A stretch of DNA of 64,000 nt from contig VZQC01001008.1 of assembly GCA_009823505.1 (NCBI GenBank), positions 4,223,012-4,287,011 of the forward strand, read 5' to 3'. Under the pieces are notes generated by a model. The model worked only from the letters and a program-made list of their open reading frames with translations. It did not search any database and had not been told where the DNA came from. Positions 23,801-34,245 of this stretch are shown here, in pieces. A program made the position numbers and the translations under genes. Each line of letters begins with the position of its first letter. The stretch's first letter is position 1. The stretch is from Rhizomys pruinosus (Eukaryota; Chordata; Mammalia; Rodentia; Spalacidae).

Positions 23801-25197
23801 GTCAAACACTCCCTCCATGCCTTCCTCATTTGAAGTCTCCTCATCTTCCCCACTTCTCCTTGATAATACCAGTCTCCTATGGTGCTCCCTTTCTGAGAAA
23901 TATAGTTGCTACCATGTTTTTTGCTCCATTACAGGTATTGAAATTTTTAAAAATTGTTTCATTAGATAATTTGGCTACAACAATAAATAATCATATTAGC
24001 TTATTATATAAATAAATTCCTCCTCATAACAGAAATGAGAAGAGTCTAGTTTAGTTTAGGTTAGATTAAGAATCAAACACTGCAAATAACCACCGGACAT
24101 CAAGATGCTATATCTTAATTGTGATTTATTTAGAATTGGGGTAGTTCTATTGCCAACACAAATTCATTGAGAACAAAGCACATAGAAATGAAAAATAAGA
24201 AGCAAGTATATTAGAGAGAAGGTGAGGACAGATATATGTTATATGGAACATTGGCTAGAAGAAACTCTTGCTGGGAGGCAGTGGTGCAGGGTAAAGACTC
24301 ACACATTGCAGGAGCTGAAGAGAAGGACAGAGACATGAAGAAGGAAGACACAGGCACAATTTCCTTTTCAGACTTCATAGTTTCTTAGGGACCACATCAA
24401 TAACAATGGCAAAAGGATAAGAAAAACTAATGGGGGAAAATTTGGGACCTTGAGTTAAAGCTACACAGTGATCATAATGAATCTTTTTCTCACTGTCCCT
24501 GCTGACATTTCCAGTATCTTTTAACAGGATTGTGTCATGGAAACTATCACTATAAATATCCTGTTGTTTCATCATAAATGAAGGAAATGAATATGGATTT
24601 AATTGATTTGAGTAAAACTGAACAGAACTGGAATTGTAAGAGATTAGATTTCTCTTTTAAATAATGTGTAAAGGAACCTAAAACTATCCACTTTAATATC
24701 CTCAGATGAGGAGCAGTGAAACAAGGGCACACTGTGCTCTGTTGCATGTATGTGTGATCAGTGGAATGTCTGAGTTGAAATCCTGCTTTCCTGGAACCCT
24801 ATATGGTCTTACATCACTATGCAACACTATGAAAAGCCTGACATTTAGAAAGCAAGAACAGGAAAGAATGAGGAAGGTAATTACTTTTACATTTATAAAT
24901 AAGAGTTGTGGAAATAAGATGGTTGAAGAATTGATTATGAAGTGTATGATTTGATAAGTAACTAATTACTTATGAAATACAAGTAGTTCTTAATATTTCC
25001 ACAATGAGGCAGCACCTTACAAGATAATGATAATGAAAAATCTGAATGAAATTATCCATGCATAACAAGTAACCTTTTCATCACAATTTCAGTGGGTGAT
25101 AGCGAATGTTAAAAATAGTAGTAATAACTCATTTATAGTAAAATGTTTAAGCCAACATATTATATTAATTAGACTTCTTTATAAAATCATAATAGTG
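23800..25197. other. Unique sequence
   Basis: Short frames on both strands (24,375-24,954) show no motif. A few GGTTTAG-like words near 24,045-24,065 are not a telomere array. Confidence 0.45.
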
Positions 25198-25335
25198 ACA
25201 TGACTCAGGGGGTAAGAGTGCTCACTGCTAAGCCCGAGTTCAATCACTGAGACCCAGATAGTGGATAGAGAGAACCAATTCATACAAGTCGGCCTCTAAC
25301 TTATATGCACACACACACACATCCACACACAATCA
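25198..25335 (+). repeat. B3/B4-like SINE, diverged
   Basis: 'gactcagggggtaagagtgc', 'cgagttcaatcactgagac', then a CA-rich end 'atgcacacacacacac'. Family choice (B3 or B4) is uncertain. Confidence 0.65.
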
Positions 25336-25424
25336 ATCAATCACCTAGCTAATAATATTTTTTCTTTCGTATCCTCTGATACGGTTTCAATTTTAATAAA
25401 ATGTTATAACATGAACAGTGCCGA

Positions 25425-25430
<6 letters not shown>

Positions 25431-25462
<32 letters not shown>
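25431..25462. repeat. (TA)n microsatellite
   Basis: About fifteen TA units. Confidence 0.95.
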
Positions 25463-25467
<5 letters not shown>

Positions 25468-25483
25468 TTATTAAGGTATATCA

Positions 25484-25592
25484 GAGGGCTGGAGAAAAAG
25501 AGCAACTAGTAAGGAGCCTTTACTGCTCTTCCAGATGACCCAGGTTCAGTGATTAGTACCCATATCAGGAGGTTCACAACTGCCTGTAAGAT
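25484..25592 (+). repeat. B3-type SINE 5' part
   Basis: 'gggctggagaaaaagagc', 'actgctcttccagatgaccc', 'ggttcacaactgcctgtaa'. It is truncated into AT-rich DNA. Confidence 0.7.
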
Positions 25593-25947
25593 TATTTACT
25601 TATTTATTTATATTATTATTAAACTGTGACATTTAGTGACAGGTTCAAATCAACTGATTTCTTTAAAATGTAATAAATAATTTTCTAATGTTGCAACATG
25701 CTGTAGAATTAAATTATCCATGATATTAAAAATGTCTATTTACTTTAATCCATAAATTGACAAAACTGTAATGCATATTACATAATAGAAGTGGTCTTAT
25801 TTCTACAAAATATATTATTTATCTGAGATAAGCAATATAGTGACAGCATAATAAAGACAAAAAATGACATCTTTCATCTGAAATGACCAACATTAATTTA
25901 AGTGTTACTAAATAATAAGTTACAAAGCATGGTTATAAATTTGTGAA
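25593..25947. other. AT-rich unique sequence
   Basis: Nothing recognised. Confidence 0.5.
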
Positions 25948-26256
25948 ATGAAAGTTTCGGGAAAATATGTGCTGGAATGAACTGACAGTTTTCCTAAAAA
26001 CATTTGTATTCTTACTTCAGGTAATTTAAGAGCATGGCTTTTGCATGAATCAACTCACAACCATGGTGCTCAAAACTCCATTTTGGGTAGGACTCCATCT
26101 TTGTGGTAGACAACTACCACAAGAAGAAACCCAGTCAGGATGACTTACCATAGGGTGACTGTCCCATCACCCTACCCACCAGGAGCCAATCAGGTTATAG
26201 GCTGGGGCATACGCAAGCTTAGCCTATCAGAAAGGGACCAGCCTTACTTGCTCTTT

Positions 26257-26481
26257 TTGTTTTTGTTTTTTTTTTTTAATTTTATCTATTTTTGTATGTG
26301 TATGAATGTACTGTCTGCATGTACGTTTGTGCACCCGTGTCGTACAATGCCAAGGAGGTCAGAAGAGGGTGTTGGATTCCCCTGGAACTGGAGTTAAAGA
26401 CGGTTCTCAGCTGCCATGTGGGTGCTGGGAATCGAACCCTGGGGGACTGGAGAGATGGCCTAGTGGTTAAGAGCGCCGACC
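26257..26481 (-). repeat. B2 SINE with inverted 5' end
   Basis: Antisense B2 from its T-rich tail to 'gctgggaatcgaaccctgg'. The final 42 bp (26,440-26,481) then read as the B2 head in + orientation ('ggactggagagatggcctag'). A 16-bp duplication, gccttacttgctcttt, flanks the whole at 26,241-26,256 and 26,482-26,497, so both pieces arrived in one event. This is the twin-priming pattern known for L1, seen here in a SINE. Confidence 0.92.
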
Positions 26482-26734
26482 GCCTTACTTGCTCTTTAAA
26501 CTAGCCAACCAAAGCAGCTCATAAGCCCAGGATACCCAATCACATGCAGACAAAGTATCCCAGCCAAACGCTGGACCAATTAAATAACTCTTTTGCCAAA
26601 AACTTGCCTCCCTTTGTCTAAAAACTATAAAACCCTGCCATGCCTTTGTTCAGGGCTCACTCTCATGGACAATTGGTGAGTCCGGGTTTGAACTTGAATA
26701 AAATGATCCTTTTGTATTGCATCAGAATTGGCTC

Positions 26735-27141
26735 TGTGCTGGATAGCTTTAGTGTCAACTTGCCACACCTGGGTTGAGGGAGCCTCAATTGGGGAATTGA
26801 CTCCATTGGACTGGCCTGTGGCCACGTCTGTGGAGTATTATCTTGATTGTTGTGCAGTGTGGGAGGGCCCAGCCCATTATGGGTGGTGCCACCCTGGGCA
26901 GGTTTTGTGTACTGTATAAGAAGGCAGGCTGGGCATGGGCCAGGGGAGCAAGCCAGTGAACAGCATTCCTCCATGGCCTGTGCTTCAGCTCCTGCCTCCA
27001 GGTTTCTGCCCTGAGTTCCTGCCTTGGGCTCCCTGAGTGATGAACTGTGACCCCAGAGATGTAAGCTGAATAAACCCTTTCCTCTCCAAGTTGGTGTCTG
27101 TCAGAGTGTTTTGTCACAGCAATGGAAGACAAACTAGAACA
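26735..27141 (+). repeat. MaLR 5' LTR (ERVL-MaLR, MT/ORR1-like)
   Basis: A 407-bp LTR from TGTGCTGGATAG to ACTAGAACA, with a 'gtataagaagg' TATA-like box and 'gaataaaccctttcc' poly(A) signal. It differs from the 3' LTR at about 16 positions by my hand count, roughly 96% identity. The 5-bp duplication GGCTC precedes it (26,730-26,734). Subfamily name is not certain. Confidence 0.92.
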
Positions 27142-28311
27142 GAAATTGGTACCAGAAGAGTGGGGTATTGCTGTGACAGACCTGACCTTGGTGTTTTGGG
27201 GAAGGATTGTGGATGTGTTTGGAACTTTGGGCTGGGAAGATCATTGAATGCCTAAAGATTGTTGCTGTGTGGATGTGGAGCAGTTTTGCTGAAGGAGTTG
27301 TAGAAGATGAGGCCTGGCTTGTGAAGTTTCTATTTTCAAATGGGAGCAGAGATCATCAGGACTGTATAATCTGTGGGTTCTGGTCAGCTGGGGCTGAAGA
27401 ATCAGCTGTAAGTAACAAGAGACCAGAACGTGAAGTGAAATCTTTGTAGTATTGGGACAATTGATGCTGGTTAGCTGGGGCTGAAAAATCAGCTGTAACA
27501 AGAGACCAGTATCACTGTGGTGAAATCTTCTGGGAAGAATTTCTTCAGGGTCAGCACACAGAAGCTATGATCCAGAAGGGGCCTGAGCCTCCATCTCAAG
27601 CCAGAAGCAGGACTTGGTAATGTGTAAGAGTCTCCTATATGGTTCTGGTGTTGAAATTTGAGGGGGTCATAGAGAGCAGCCGAGGCTTGGCACTGTGAGA
27701 GTGCCAAGGAAAGACCATTGGTGGAAGTGCACCTCGGTTGCAGTGAAGACTCCAGGATTGCAGGGGTCATGGAGAGAAGCTGAGGCTTTGCACCAGGAGA
27801 GGTCAGAAGAGACCATTGGTGAAGGTGCTGCCTCAGTTTCAGTGGCGACCCCAGCCTTTTAGAGATGCCGGGTCTGTGGGACGACCACCAAGAGCAGTGG
27901 CAGGTGTGGAATGGAGTTGGCCTGGACCTTCGAGATGAGCTGTGTGTGCCACGGATGGCAGAGCAGAGAAGGGGAGCAGCCAAAACCCTTTGGAGCCCAG
28001 AAGATTGTGAGTGAGTCCCAGGTGTCCAGCCTTGAGCTACTTGCTGGACTTAGATTTTGTTTGAGTGTGCCTGATTCTTCCCTTTGAAATAAGACAGTAC
28101 TTGTTTTGGATTTTACATCAGCCCACAGTTAAGAGACTTTTAACAGACTGTGAACTTTTAAGTATTTGGGCATTTTAAGGACTGTGGAGCTTTTAAGGTT
28201 GTACTGTCTCAGGTTGTGATTAATGTTAACATCATACTTTGGGGATAAGAGCTGGAAAGGTGGTAGTTTAATAGTGACGTGTTTTGTGTGTCAGGTTGAC
28301 AAGGGGTCAAT
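27142..28311 (+). repeat. MaLR internal region
   Basis: It starts just after the LTR with 'aaattggtaccagaagagtg', the characteristic start of MaLR internal sequence, and ends in a purine-rich 'acaaggggtcaa' before the 3' LTR. At about 1.17 kb it lacks pol and env. Minus-strand frames up to 164 codons (27,489-27,983) are antisense and unsupported. Such elements are non-autonomous and use ERVL proteins in trans. Confidence 0.88.
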
Positions 28312-28719
28312 TGTGCTGGATAGCTTTAGTGTCAACTTGCCACACCTGGGTTGAGGGAGCCTCAATTGGAGAATTGACTCCATTGGACTGGCCTGTGGCC
28401 AAGTCTGTGGAGTATTATCTTGATTGTTGTGCAGTGTGGGAGGGCCCAGCCCACTATGGGTGGTGCCACCCTGGGCAAGTTGTTGTGTACTGTATAAGAG
28501 GTCAGGCTGGGCATGGGCCAGGGGAGCAAGCCAGTGAACAGCACTCCTCCATGGCCTGTGCTTCAGCTCCTGCCTCCAGGTTCCTGCCCTGAGTTCCTGC
28601 CTTGAGCTCCCTGAGTGATGAACTGTGACCCAGGAGATGTAAGCTGAATAAACCCTTTCCTCCCCAAGTTGGTGTTGGTCAGAGTGTTTTGTCACAGCAA
28701 TGGAAGACAAACTAGAACA
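28312..28719 (+). repeat. MaLR 3' LTR
   Basis: A 408-bp partner of the 5' LTR with the same TG and CA ends. It is followed by the second GGCTC at 28,720-28,724. The intact duplication confirms one integration event. Confidence 0.93.
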
Positions 28720-28769
28720 GGCTCCTTGGTGGTCTTTGGGGGACCTGAATTTGGGGCACAACAAAAGCT

Positions 28770-29120
28770 GTGGTTATGTGCACAAGACCGCACAAGATCA
28801 AGTCAGTCAAAATTCCAACCTGGACAGGAATGGAACCCCAAGTCGCTCCTCCTGTTAGAAGAGCTATTGGTATTCGACGGCACTGAGAGCAGAGAGTCAC
28901 CATCTCTAGGGTGGGCTGCTCAGGCCCCAGTGGAGGGACACACCCAACGCACTTGCAGAGAGCTCTAATTAGACTTGGTGCTATTCATAACAATACAAAA
29001 CAGGGGGAATAAAGTTGGGAAGGAGAGCAGACAGGGAACCACAGGGAGGTGGAGAGAGGTAGAGGGGAAGGAATACGATCATTATATAGAATAAAAATAT
29101 GAAATTTCCTAAGGATCAAA
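28770..29120 (+). repeat. L1 3' UTR
   Basis: It opens 'tgcacaagaccgcacaagat', 'caagtcagtcaaaattcc', a standard older rodent L1 3' UTR segment. It continues 'gggacacacccaacgcac' and ends in an A/T-rich tail near 29,110. It directly abuts the gamma-type LTR. Confidence 0.82.
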
Positions 29121-30141
29121 ATATTACTTAAAAAGTGAATGTAATGACCAGGTTAAAAACTGTTCATGCAAAAAAGCAACTGAAGTTTTAATAATATTTA
29201 TGGATAGTAATTGAAAATGAATAACCATTTTAAAGAATTTTGATAAAATAATGGTTTCTCAAAGGTGATACTTTCAGATTAGTGTACATAAGAAATGACA
29301 TGTTTTGAATGTTGTATATAGCTATCCATGACGTCCTACTTTAAAACAAAGCACTGAATCCCCTTTCCATTTTCCTGCCTTCAGCAACTCACTATTACTT
29401 GTATTCCTGTGACTGACCAATCAGTATAGTCTTCTTTACAATAATCTGCTCATTACTAATGCACTCTTTCACTCCTCCACACTTTGTTTCTGGCATATCA
29501 ACTATTCCATATAACTCTTCATTTCAGGGTCTGTTTTTTATGGTGGCAATTAAAGAAAAGAGATTTAATAAAATATTGCTGTAAATAGAAATCTTAGAAA
29601 GTACATGACATTTTATTACAGGAAAACAGTTGATACAACTAAAGAGTTATACAACCAAAATCAGTTGAGATGAAACCATATATTTATTACTTTTGGAAAT
29701 GGAAAGTAGTATTGGTTCTCGTGGAAGTCATGAATTGTGAACAATAAAATGAGTAAACTTTAGAACTGTTCTCACAAACCTGATCATATACTCTTTATAT
29801 GATTCAGCAAGAGATAGAAAGTATAGGAAAACCGTAGAAAAGCACATTGCTTCCACCAGCAGTTCCTCTTCCATTCTGTTTAAAAAAAATTATCCCATAT
29901 CGAATCTATAGATTACACTAATAACAAGGACTCCTTTAATACCAATAACATAGAACAAATGTTGCTTCTTTTATTGTTGTATACAAAGTGATGGGTCTTG
30001 CTATAGGATCCTATTATCTAGATTATTTTTTGTTGACCCTCTTTTCCTCAACCCTATGACACCTCTCAGTAGTCCCCGTTACTCTTACCACCCCACTTCA
30101 CTTTCCACACCACATGTATTGTTATTCTTTTAAAAATTTTA
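29121..30141. other. Unique AT-rich sequence
   Basis: No repeat or gene is recognised. Confidence 0.5.
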
Positions 30142-30204
30142 GGGTTTTTTTTTTTTTTTCGGTCTTTTCGAGACAGGGTCTCCTTGTAGCCCCAGCTGTC
30201 CTAA
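30142..30204 (-). repeat. B1 SINE 3' stub
   Basis: Poly-T then 'cggtcttttcgagacaggg' and 'ccccagctgtcct', and it stops. Heavily 5'-truncated. Confidence 0.9.
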
Positions 30205-30221
30205 AAATCTTTCTTTGTAAG

Positions 30222-30264
<43 letters not shown>

Positions 30265-30275
30265 TATGCCTGTGT
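30222..30275. repeat. (TG)n microsatellite
   Basis: TG run with a few TATG interruptions. It probably belongs to the CA-rich tail of the adjoining SINE. Confidence 0.95.
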
Positions 30276-30570
30276 TTTTGTGTGGGTACAGGCAGGTGTC
30301 ATAGTACGCCTGTGAGGTCAGAGGACAAATTTGGCTATGGGTCTTTTGCCTTACACCTTCTTCAAAAAGGAGCCATTTATTTGTCACTGAATACAGCAGG
30401 CTGCTGATTTACAAGCTTCTAGGATTCCCCTGCCTTCACCCCCACCACAGACCCTGCCATGAAATACTGGGATTCCTGCATCTCTCTTTGTTAGGTTCTA
30501 GGGATATGAACTCATGATCTCATACTTACATAGCAAGTTCTTTACCTACTCATACACAGCTCCAGCCCCT
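30276..30570 (-). repeat. B4-type SINE, diverged
   Basis: Antisense: TG-rich tail, 'gaggtcagaggacaaatttg', 'ctgggattcctgcatctctc', 'tatgaactcatgatctcata', ending 'cacagctccagcccc'. The order fits antisense B4. Confidence 0.65.
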
Positions 30571-30626
30571 GTAATCCCCTTTTATTGCCCTCTCTAACTC
30601 TTCCTTAAGAACTCTTTTCTCCTGTT

Positions 30627-30797
30627 CTAGTTTGTCTTCCATTGCTGTGACAAAACACTCTGACCAACACCAACTTGGGGAGGAAAGGGTTTATTCAGCT
30701 GACATCTTGGTCACAGTTCATCACTCAGGGAGCCCAAGGCAGGAACTCAGGGCACGAACCTGGAGGCAAGAGCTGAAGCACAAGCCATGGAGGAGTG
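30627..30797 (-). repeat. MaLR LTR, partial
   Basis: Antisense copy of the 3' part of the LTR family at 26,735 ('tgttctagtttgtcttccat', 'ggggaggaaagggtttattc'). It is broken where U3 should continue. Confidence 0.85.
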
Positions 30798-31000
30798 TAG
30801 GTAGGCCACCGAGGTTTGTGGCGAGGCCCACTTAATCCCAGGATGACCCATGTGGAAAACACACACAGGAAAGCACACCATGTGGACACATGTTGAGGTT
30901 CAAATGCAGAAAGAGATTTTATTGCAAAATGTCTGGTTATATAGCAAGTGTGATTCTTAATCTCAGGGCCGAATCCTAAACCTTTTCATCACTACACCAC
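30798..31000 (-). repeat. LTR-like segment, unclassified
   Basis: On the minus strand there is 'gcaataaaatctctttctgc', a poly(A)-signal context typical of LTR R/U5. The segment near 30,815-30,840 recurs at 36,388-36,415 ('ggcccacttaatcccagga'). The shared edge suggests two ends or two copies of one LTR element, but I cannot reconstruct it. Confidence 0.4.
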
Positions 31001-31280
31001 ACTACAGCATTTGTGTACCTTAACCCCAAAGTTATTGTTGGAAATTCAATACAAGTTACAAATAAAACAATTAACGTTTTATATTCCCAATTAGTTCAAA
31101 TGTATTACCATTTCTACCAAAACCTTCAACCAAATTTAACTAATCAAAACATTTTTTTACTAAGTCTTTTACTAAGTCTACTAATATCCTATAATATGTA
31201 GACAAAGCTTGGGCAAAGTTGAATACCTGCCAAATAAATTTTACCTAATATACACTTTGTTCTTTAAAACTATAACTAGA
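31001..31280 (-). repeat. Family M fragment
   Basis: It matches 49,510-49,790 in the same direction ('caaatgtattacc', 'ctataatatgtagacaaag', 'gggcaaagttgaatacctg'), with divergence of perhaps 20-25%. Confidence 0.65.
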
Positions 31281-32410
31281 CTATGACTTCAGAGAAATCA
31301 AGTCCATTAACTTATATGGTTTATTTTGTATTTCTGTGTAAGTCTCTACTGAAATACCTCTATATATAAACATATGTTATTTTTAAGTATACCATTTTAA
31401 ACTTCAAACCTTACAAAGTGGATTTTAATAACTATCTCCCTCCAAGCTCTTGGCCTTCTCCAGGCCTGGCATGAAAACCTGCTTTAAAGACTTTCCAATA
31501 TCTAGCTCTTAATAAAATTTTCTTTTACAGTTCTTATGCCCATTAGTTAAAGACTGGCTAGATATGCCCCATGAGAAGTTGTTACCATCATTACCATCTT
31601 GATATTTTTGAGTGTGGGAGCTTCTAGGAAGATTCCTTTGTCATGAGCAGGTGCAGCACAGTCCTGCTAAGGGAAGGGGGACACAGTGCCCACTTTGTGG
31701 ACATTGTGGGGAACTGGCCCCGTTGTGCAGTGGCCAGTTGGTTACTCCTGTAACCCTACCAGAGAGGTAACTTCCTACTCACATCCTTAGCCTGGGACAA
31801 CGAGACACATTTCCCACTCTTGGCCATGACTTTCCACCTGCCCAAAGCCAGAACAGGAATTTCACATCAGCTACCCAGGTTGGTGGTAAGCAAAGGGAGC
31901 CTTTTTCCAGCCAACTGGTCACCCAAATGAAATGCAGGCCTCAACACCAGCTACCCACTGGTCACCTGAACGAAATGTAGGCTTGTCTTAGCCTGTATGC
32001 GTGCAATTATTTAAAAAAAAAATGGTGGCCGCAAATTCTGCAATGATGTTAATGGGAATTTACATTTTTTTATTTTCTAAATTTTTATATATTTTTTAAT
32101 TTTTTTATTCCCAAAGACCCCAAAACTCATTAACACTTTAATACATTGAAAACCTGGTTGCATTTTTGTTTTAGATGTTGAAAGGGTGTAACCAGTAGGT
32201 GGCAGTGTCAATCCATTATTTTAAAATTTTTAATAGATAACCCATAACCTTTGTTGAAATTGAATTATGTGTGGCTGTTTAATATAAATTTGCGTCTTGA
32301 GAAGGAAGGGCCACGTTCCAACTCAAAGGCAATGTTTTTACGGGTATCATGGCTGTTAACATTAAAATATACTTAGAACACAAGTACACACATCCATACA
32401 CTTGTGTGCA
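31281..32410. other. Unclassified, with an internal duplication
   Basis: 31,880-31,985 contains two versions of a 'cagctaccca ... ctggtcacc' phrase with 'gaaatg-y-aggc'. A long T/A-rich stretch lies at 32,060-32,110. No gene is recognised. Confidence 0.4.
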
Positions 32411-32456
32411 TATACATACATACATACATACATACATACATACATACATACATACA
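32411..32456. repeat. (TACA)n microsatellite
   Basis: About eleven TACA units. Confidence 0.97.
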
Positions 32457-32844
32457 AAAGATTTGTCAGGTTGACTTGCAAGAGAGGAAAGCCATATTGT
32501 TTGATGTTCAATGAGAAACACGAAACTTTTATAATTTGTTATGGGGTTATTTTACATAATTAGAATAAATGTCCTAGTGATGCACAAAACAGCTGAGATC
32601 CATATGCCACCTCTTAGGCCCATTCCCAACCATTTGCCTTCAATGAACTAACCCTAAAGTCTACTATTATTTCCCTATCCTGTCTCTTCTGGTTAACTAC
32701 TCCTAAGCTGTCCCTCTGCTAAGCCTAACTGTCCCTATGCTATTTACAAATCTAAAGATTGAGGAGAGTGTCCAATAGTAGACAGGCCAAAGTTGTTTGT
32801 AGTCTGGGACTGATCCATCTTGTCTTTTTATTAAGGACTTTGGA
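32457..32844. other. Unclassified sequence
   Basis: No gene or repeat is recognised. Confidence 0.4.
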
Positions 32845-33125
32845 AGAATAATAATTATCCATAATCACAACAATAATCACAATTATAACCATTATTAATT
32901 ATTATTAACTATCAATAATTATTATTAACCATTATTAGTCACAACAATCATTAATAATTATTATGAATAATAATTGTCAACAACAATAGCCAACAACAAT
33001 GAACAATTTATCATTAGACTGAATTTTTACCCATTATTATTAATAATTATACTTAATAACAATAATTATAACTATTAATAACAACTACTAACAATAATCA
33101 ACAAGAATTGATCATTAAACTGAAT
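32845..33125. repeat. ATT/AAT-rich low-complexity block
   Basis: Nearly 280 bp built from ATT, AAT, AAC and ATC triplets. 'atcattagactgaat' (about 33,010) and 'atcattaaactgaat' (about 33,110) repeat within it. The alternation of ATTATT and AATAAT makes it strongly self-complementary. Confidence 0.9.
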
Positions 33126-33879
33126 AATATGCATACTATAAACCCAATTAAAAATTGTTAACATTAAGGGGTATAAAACAAACTTTTTTATGAATTGAAT
33201 CTATTTTTATTTACAGTCAGTTCCTAATTAGATTTCAACCTGTAGGATTATAATTAATTTAAAGCGGGAACTTGCATTCACTCACACATACACACAGCTT
33301 GAAGATGGGCTTAAAGAAACATAAAACAGTTTTATTCAAAAATTTCTCATTTGAATTGAACCAAAATATCAATTCATGTTTCTACTAATGGTCCTTTAAA
33401 AAAGACAATTTATCAGAGCGAGTTTGTTTTGTTAGAACTCCAAGGCCTATAAATTCTCCTAGAAATCCATCTATTTTGTTTCCAAAATACTGAAATCAAA
33501 AGAATGTTACCTAAATTCAAAATTTAAAGGGCATGATTTAGATACCATGTGCTCAGTCTGGCAGCTGGTATGCATGCATAGCAGGGAGACTGATGGTGCC
33601 AGAGCTCAATACACCTGTGGTCAAGAATTCTGTGAGAAAAAATCTTTGAAATGAAACACATTTAAAAACAGAAAGATAAAATTAAATCAACCAATTAATT
33701 TTAACTGTGCACATATATTTACTAAAAGGATATCTAGGGTACCTGGGGGTTAAGTAAAAATATTACACTTTAAGTTAAGCATGCTGAAATGGATTTGAAT
33801 TACTGTTAGTTGAATCCCAATCTTGGATCTACAAATAGCTAGCAGGTTTAGGTAAGAAGAGTTAGATGTACTCAACGGC
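33126..33879. other. Unclassified, partly family M-like
   Basis: 'tcaacctgtaggattataat' near 33,235 resembles 'tcgacctgtaggataattta' at about 48,344, suggesting that the family M copy at 34,246 starts upstream of the solo LTR. The rest is unassigned. Confidence 0.4.
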
Positions 33880-34240
33880 TGTATTAGTCACTTTTCTATT
33901 GCTGTGATAAAACCACCATGAACAAGGGAACTTATAAAAGGAAGCGTTTATTTGAGGTTATGATTGACGGTTCCAGGGAATCAGAGTCCACTGTGGTGGG
34001 AAGCATGGTGGCCGGGGCTGGAGCAGCAAGCCGCGGGTCACATCTCTCAGTGAGCACAGGAAGCAGAGAGAGCTACTGGAGACCACAAAGCTTGTTAAAC
34101 TCACTAAGCATGCCCCCAATGACGTACTTCCTCCAGCACGACCACACCTTCTAAAACCTCCAAGAACAGTACCAGCAACTGGAGACAAAATGTCTGAATA
34201 CTTAAAGCCTATGGAGGGGACACTCATTCAAACCACCACA
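33880..34240 (-). repeat. Solo MaLR LTR
   Basis: 361 bp. On the minus strand it reads TGTGGTGGTTTGAATGAG ... CTAATACA with AATAAA-type signal 'tcaaataaacgcttcc'. Flanks acggc (33,875-33,879) and atggc (34,241-34,245) are a 5-bp duplication with one change. It is the same LTR family as the processed element at 54,526. The two-LTR provirus presumably collapsed by LTR-LTR recombination. Confidence 0.88.
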
Positions 34241-34245
34241 ATGGC

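Larger units (their letters stand above)
25948..28763 (+). repeat. Gamma-type (ERV1-like) LTR, split by two insertions
   Basis: The LTR has CCAAT-like words, a TATA-like 'aactataaaaccctgcc' near 26,625, and AATAAA near 26,698. A U5-like end continues after the MaLR insertion as 'ccttggtggtctttggggga' and stops at 'gggcacaaca' (28,763). A B2 (26,257) and a whole MaLR element (26,735-28,719) sit inside it. The 5' limit is a guess ('tgaaagtttcgggaa'). No retroviral coding sequence remains, so it behaves as a solo LTR. Confidence 0.65.

Noticed and set aside
24045..24070. Telomere-like TTTAGG words
   Set aside because: Only a few imperfect copies (tagtttagtttaggttag), with no array.
27489..27983. 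MaLR internal frame as a retained gag gene
   Set aside because: The longest frame is on the wrong strand, and MaLR elements are known to lack functional coding regions.
26663..28764. Minus-strand frames of 103-164 codons as antisense genes
   Set aside because: They run opposite to an LTR element, recur in both LTRs, and have no domain or splice context.
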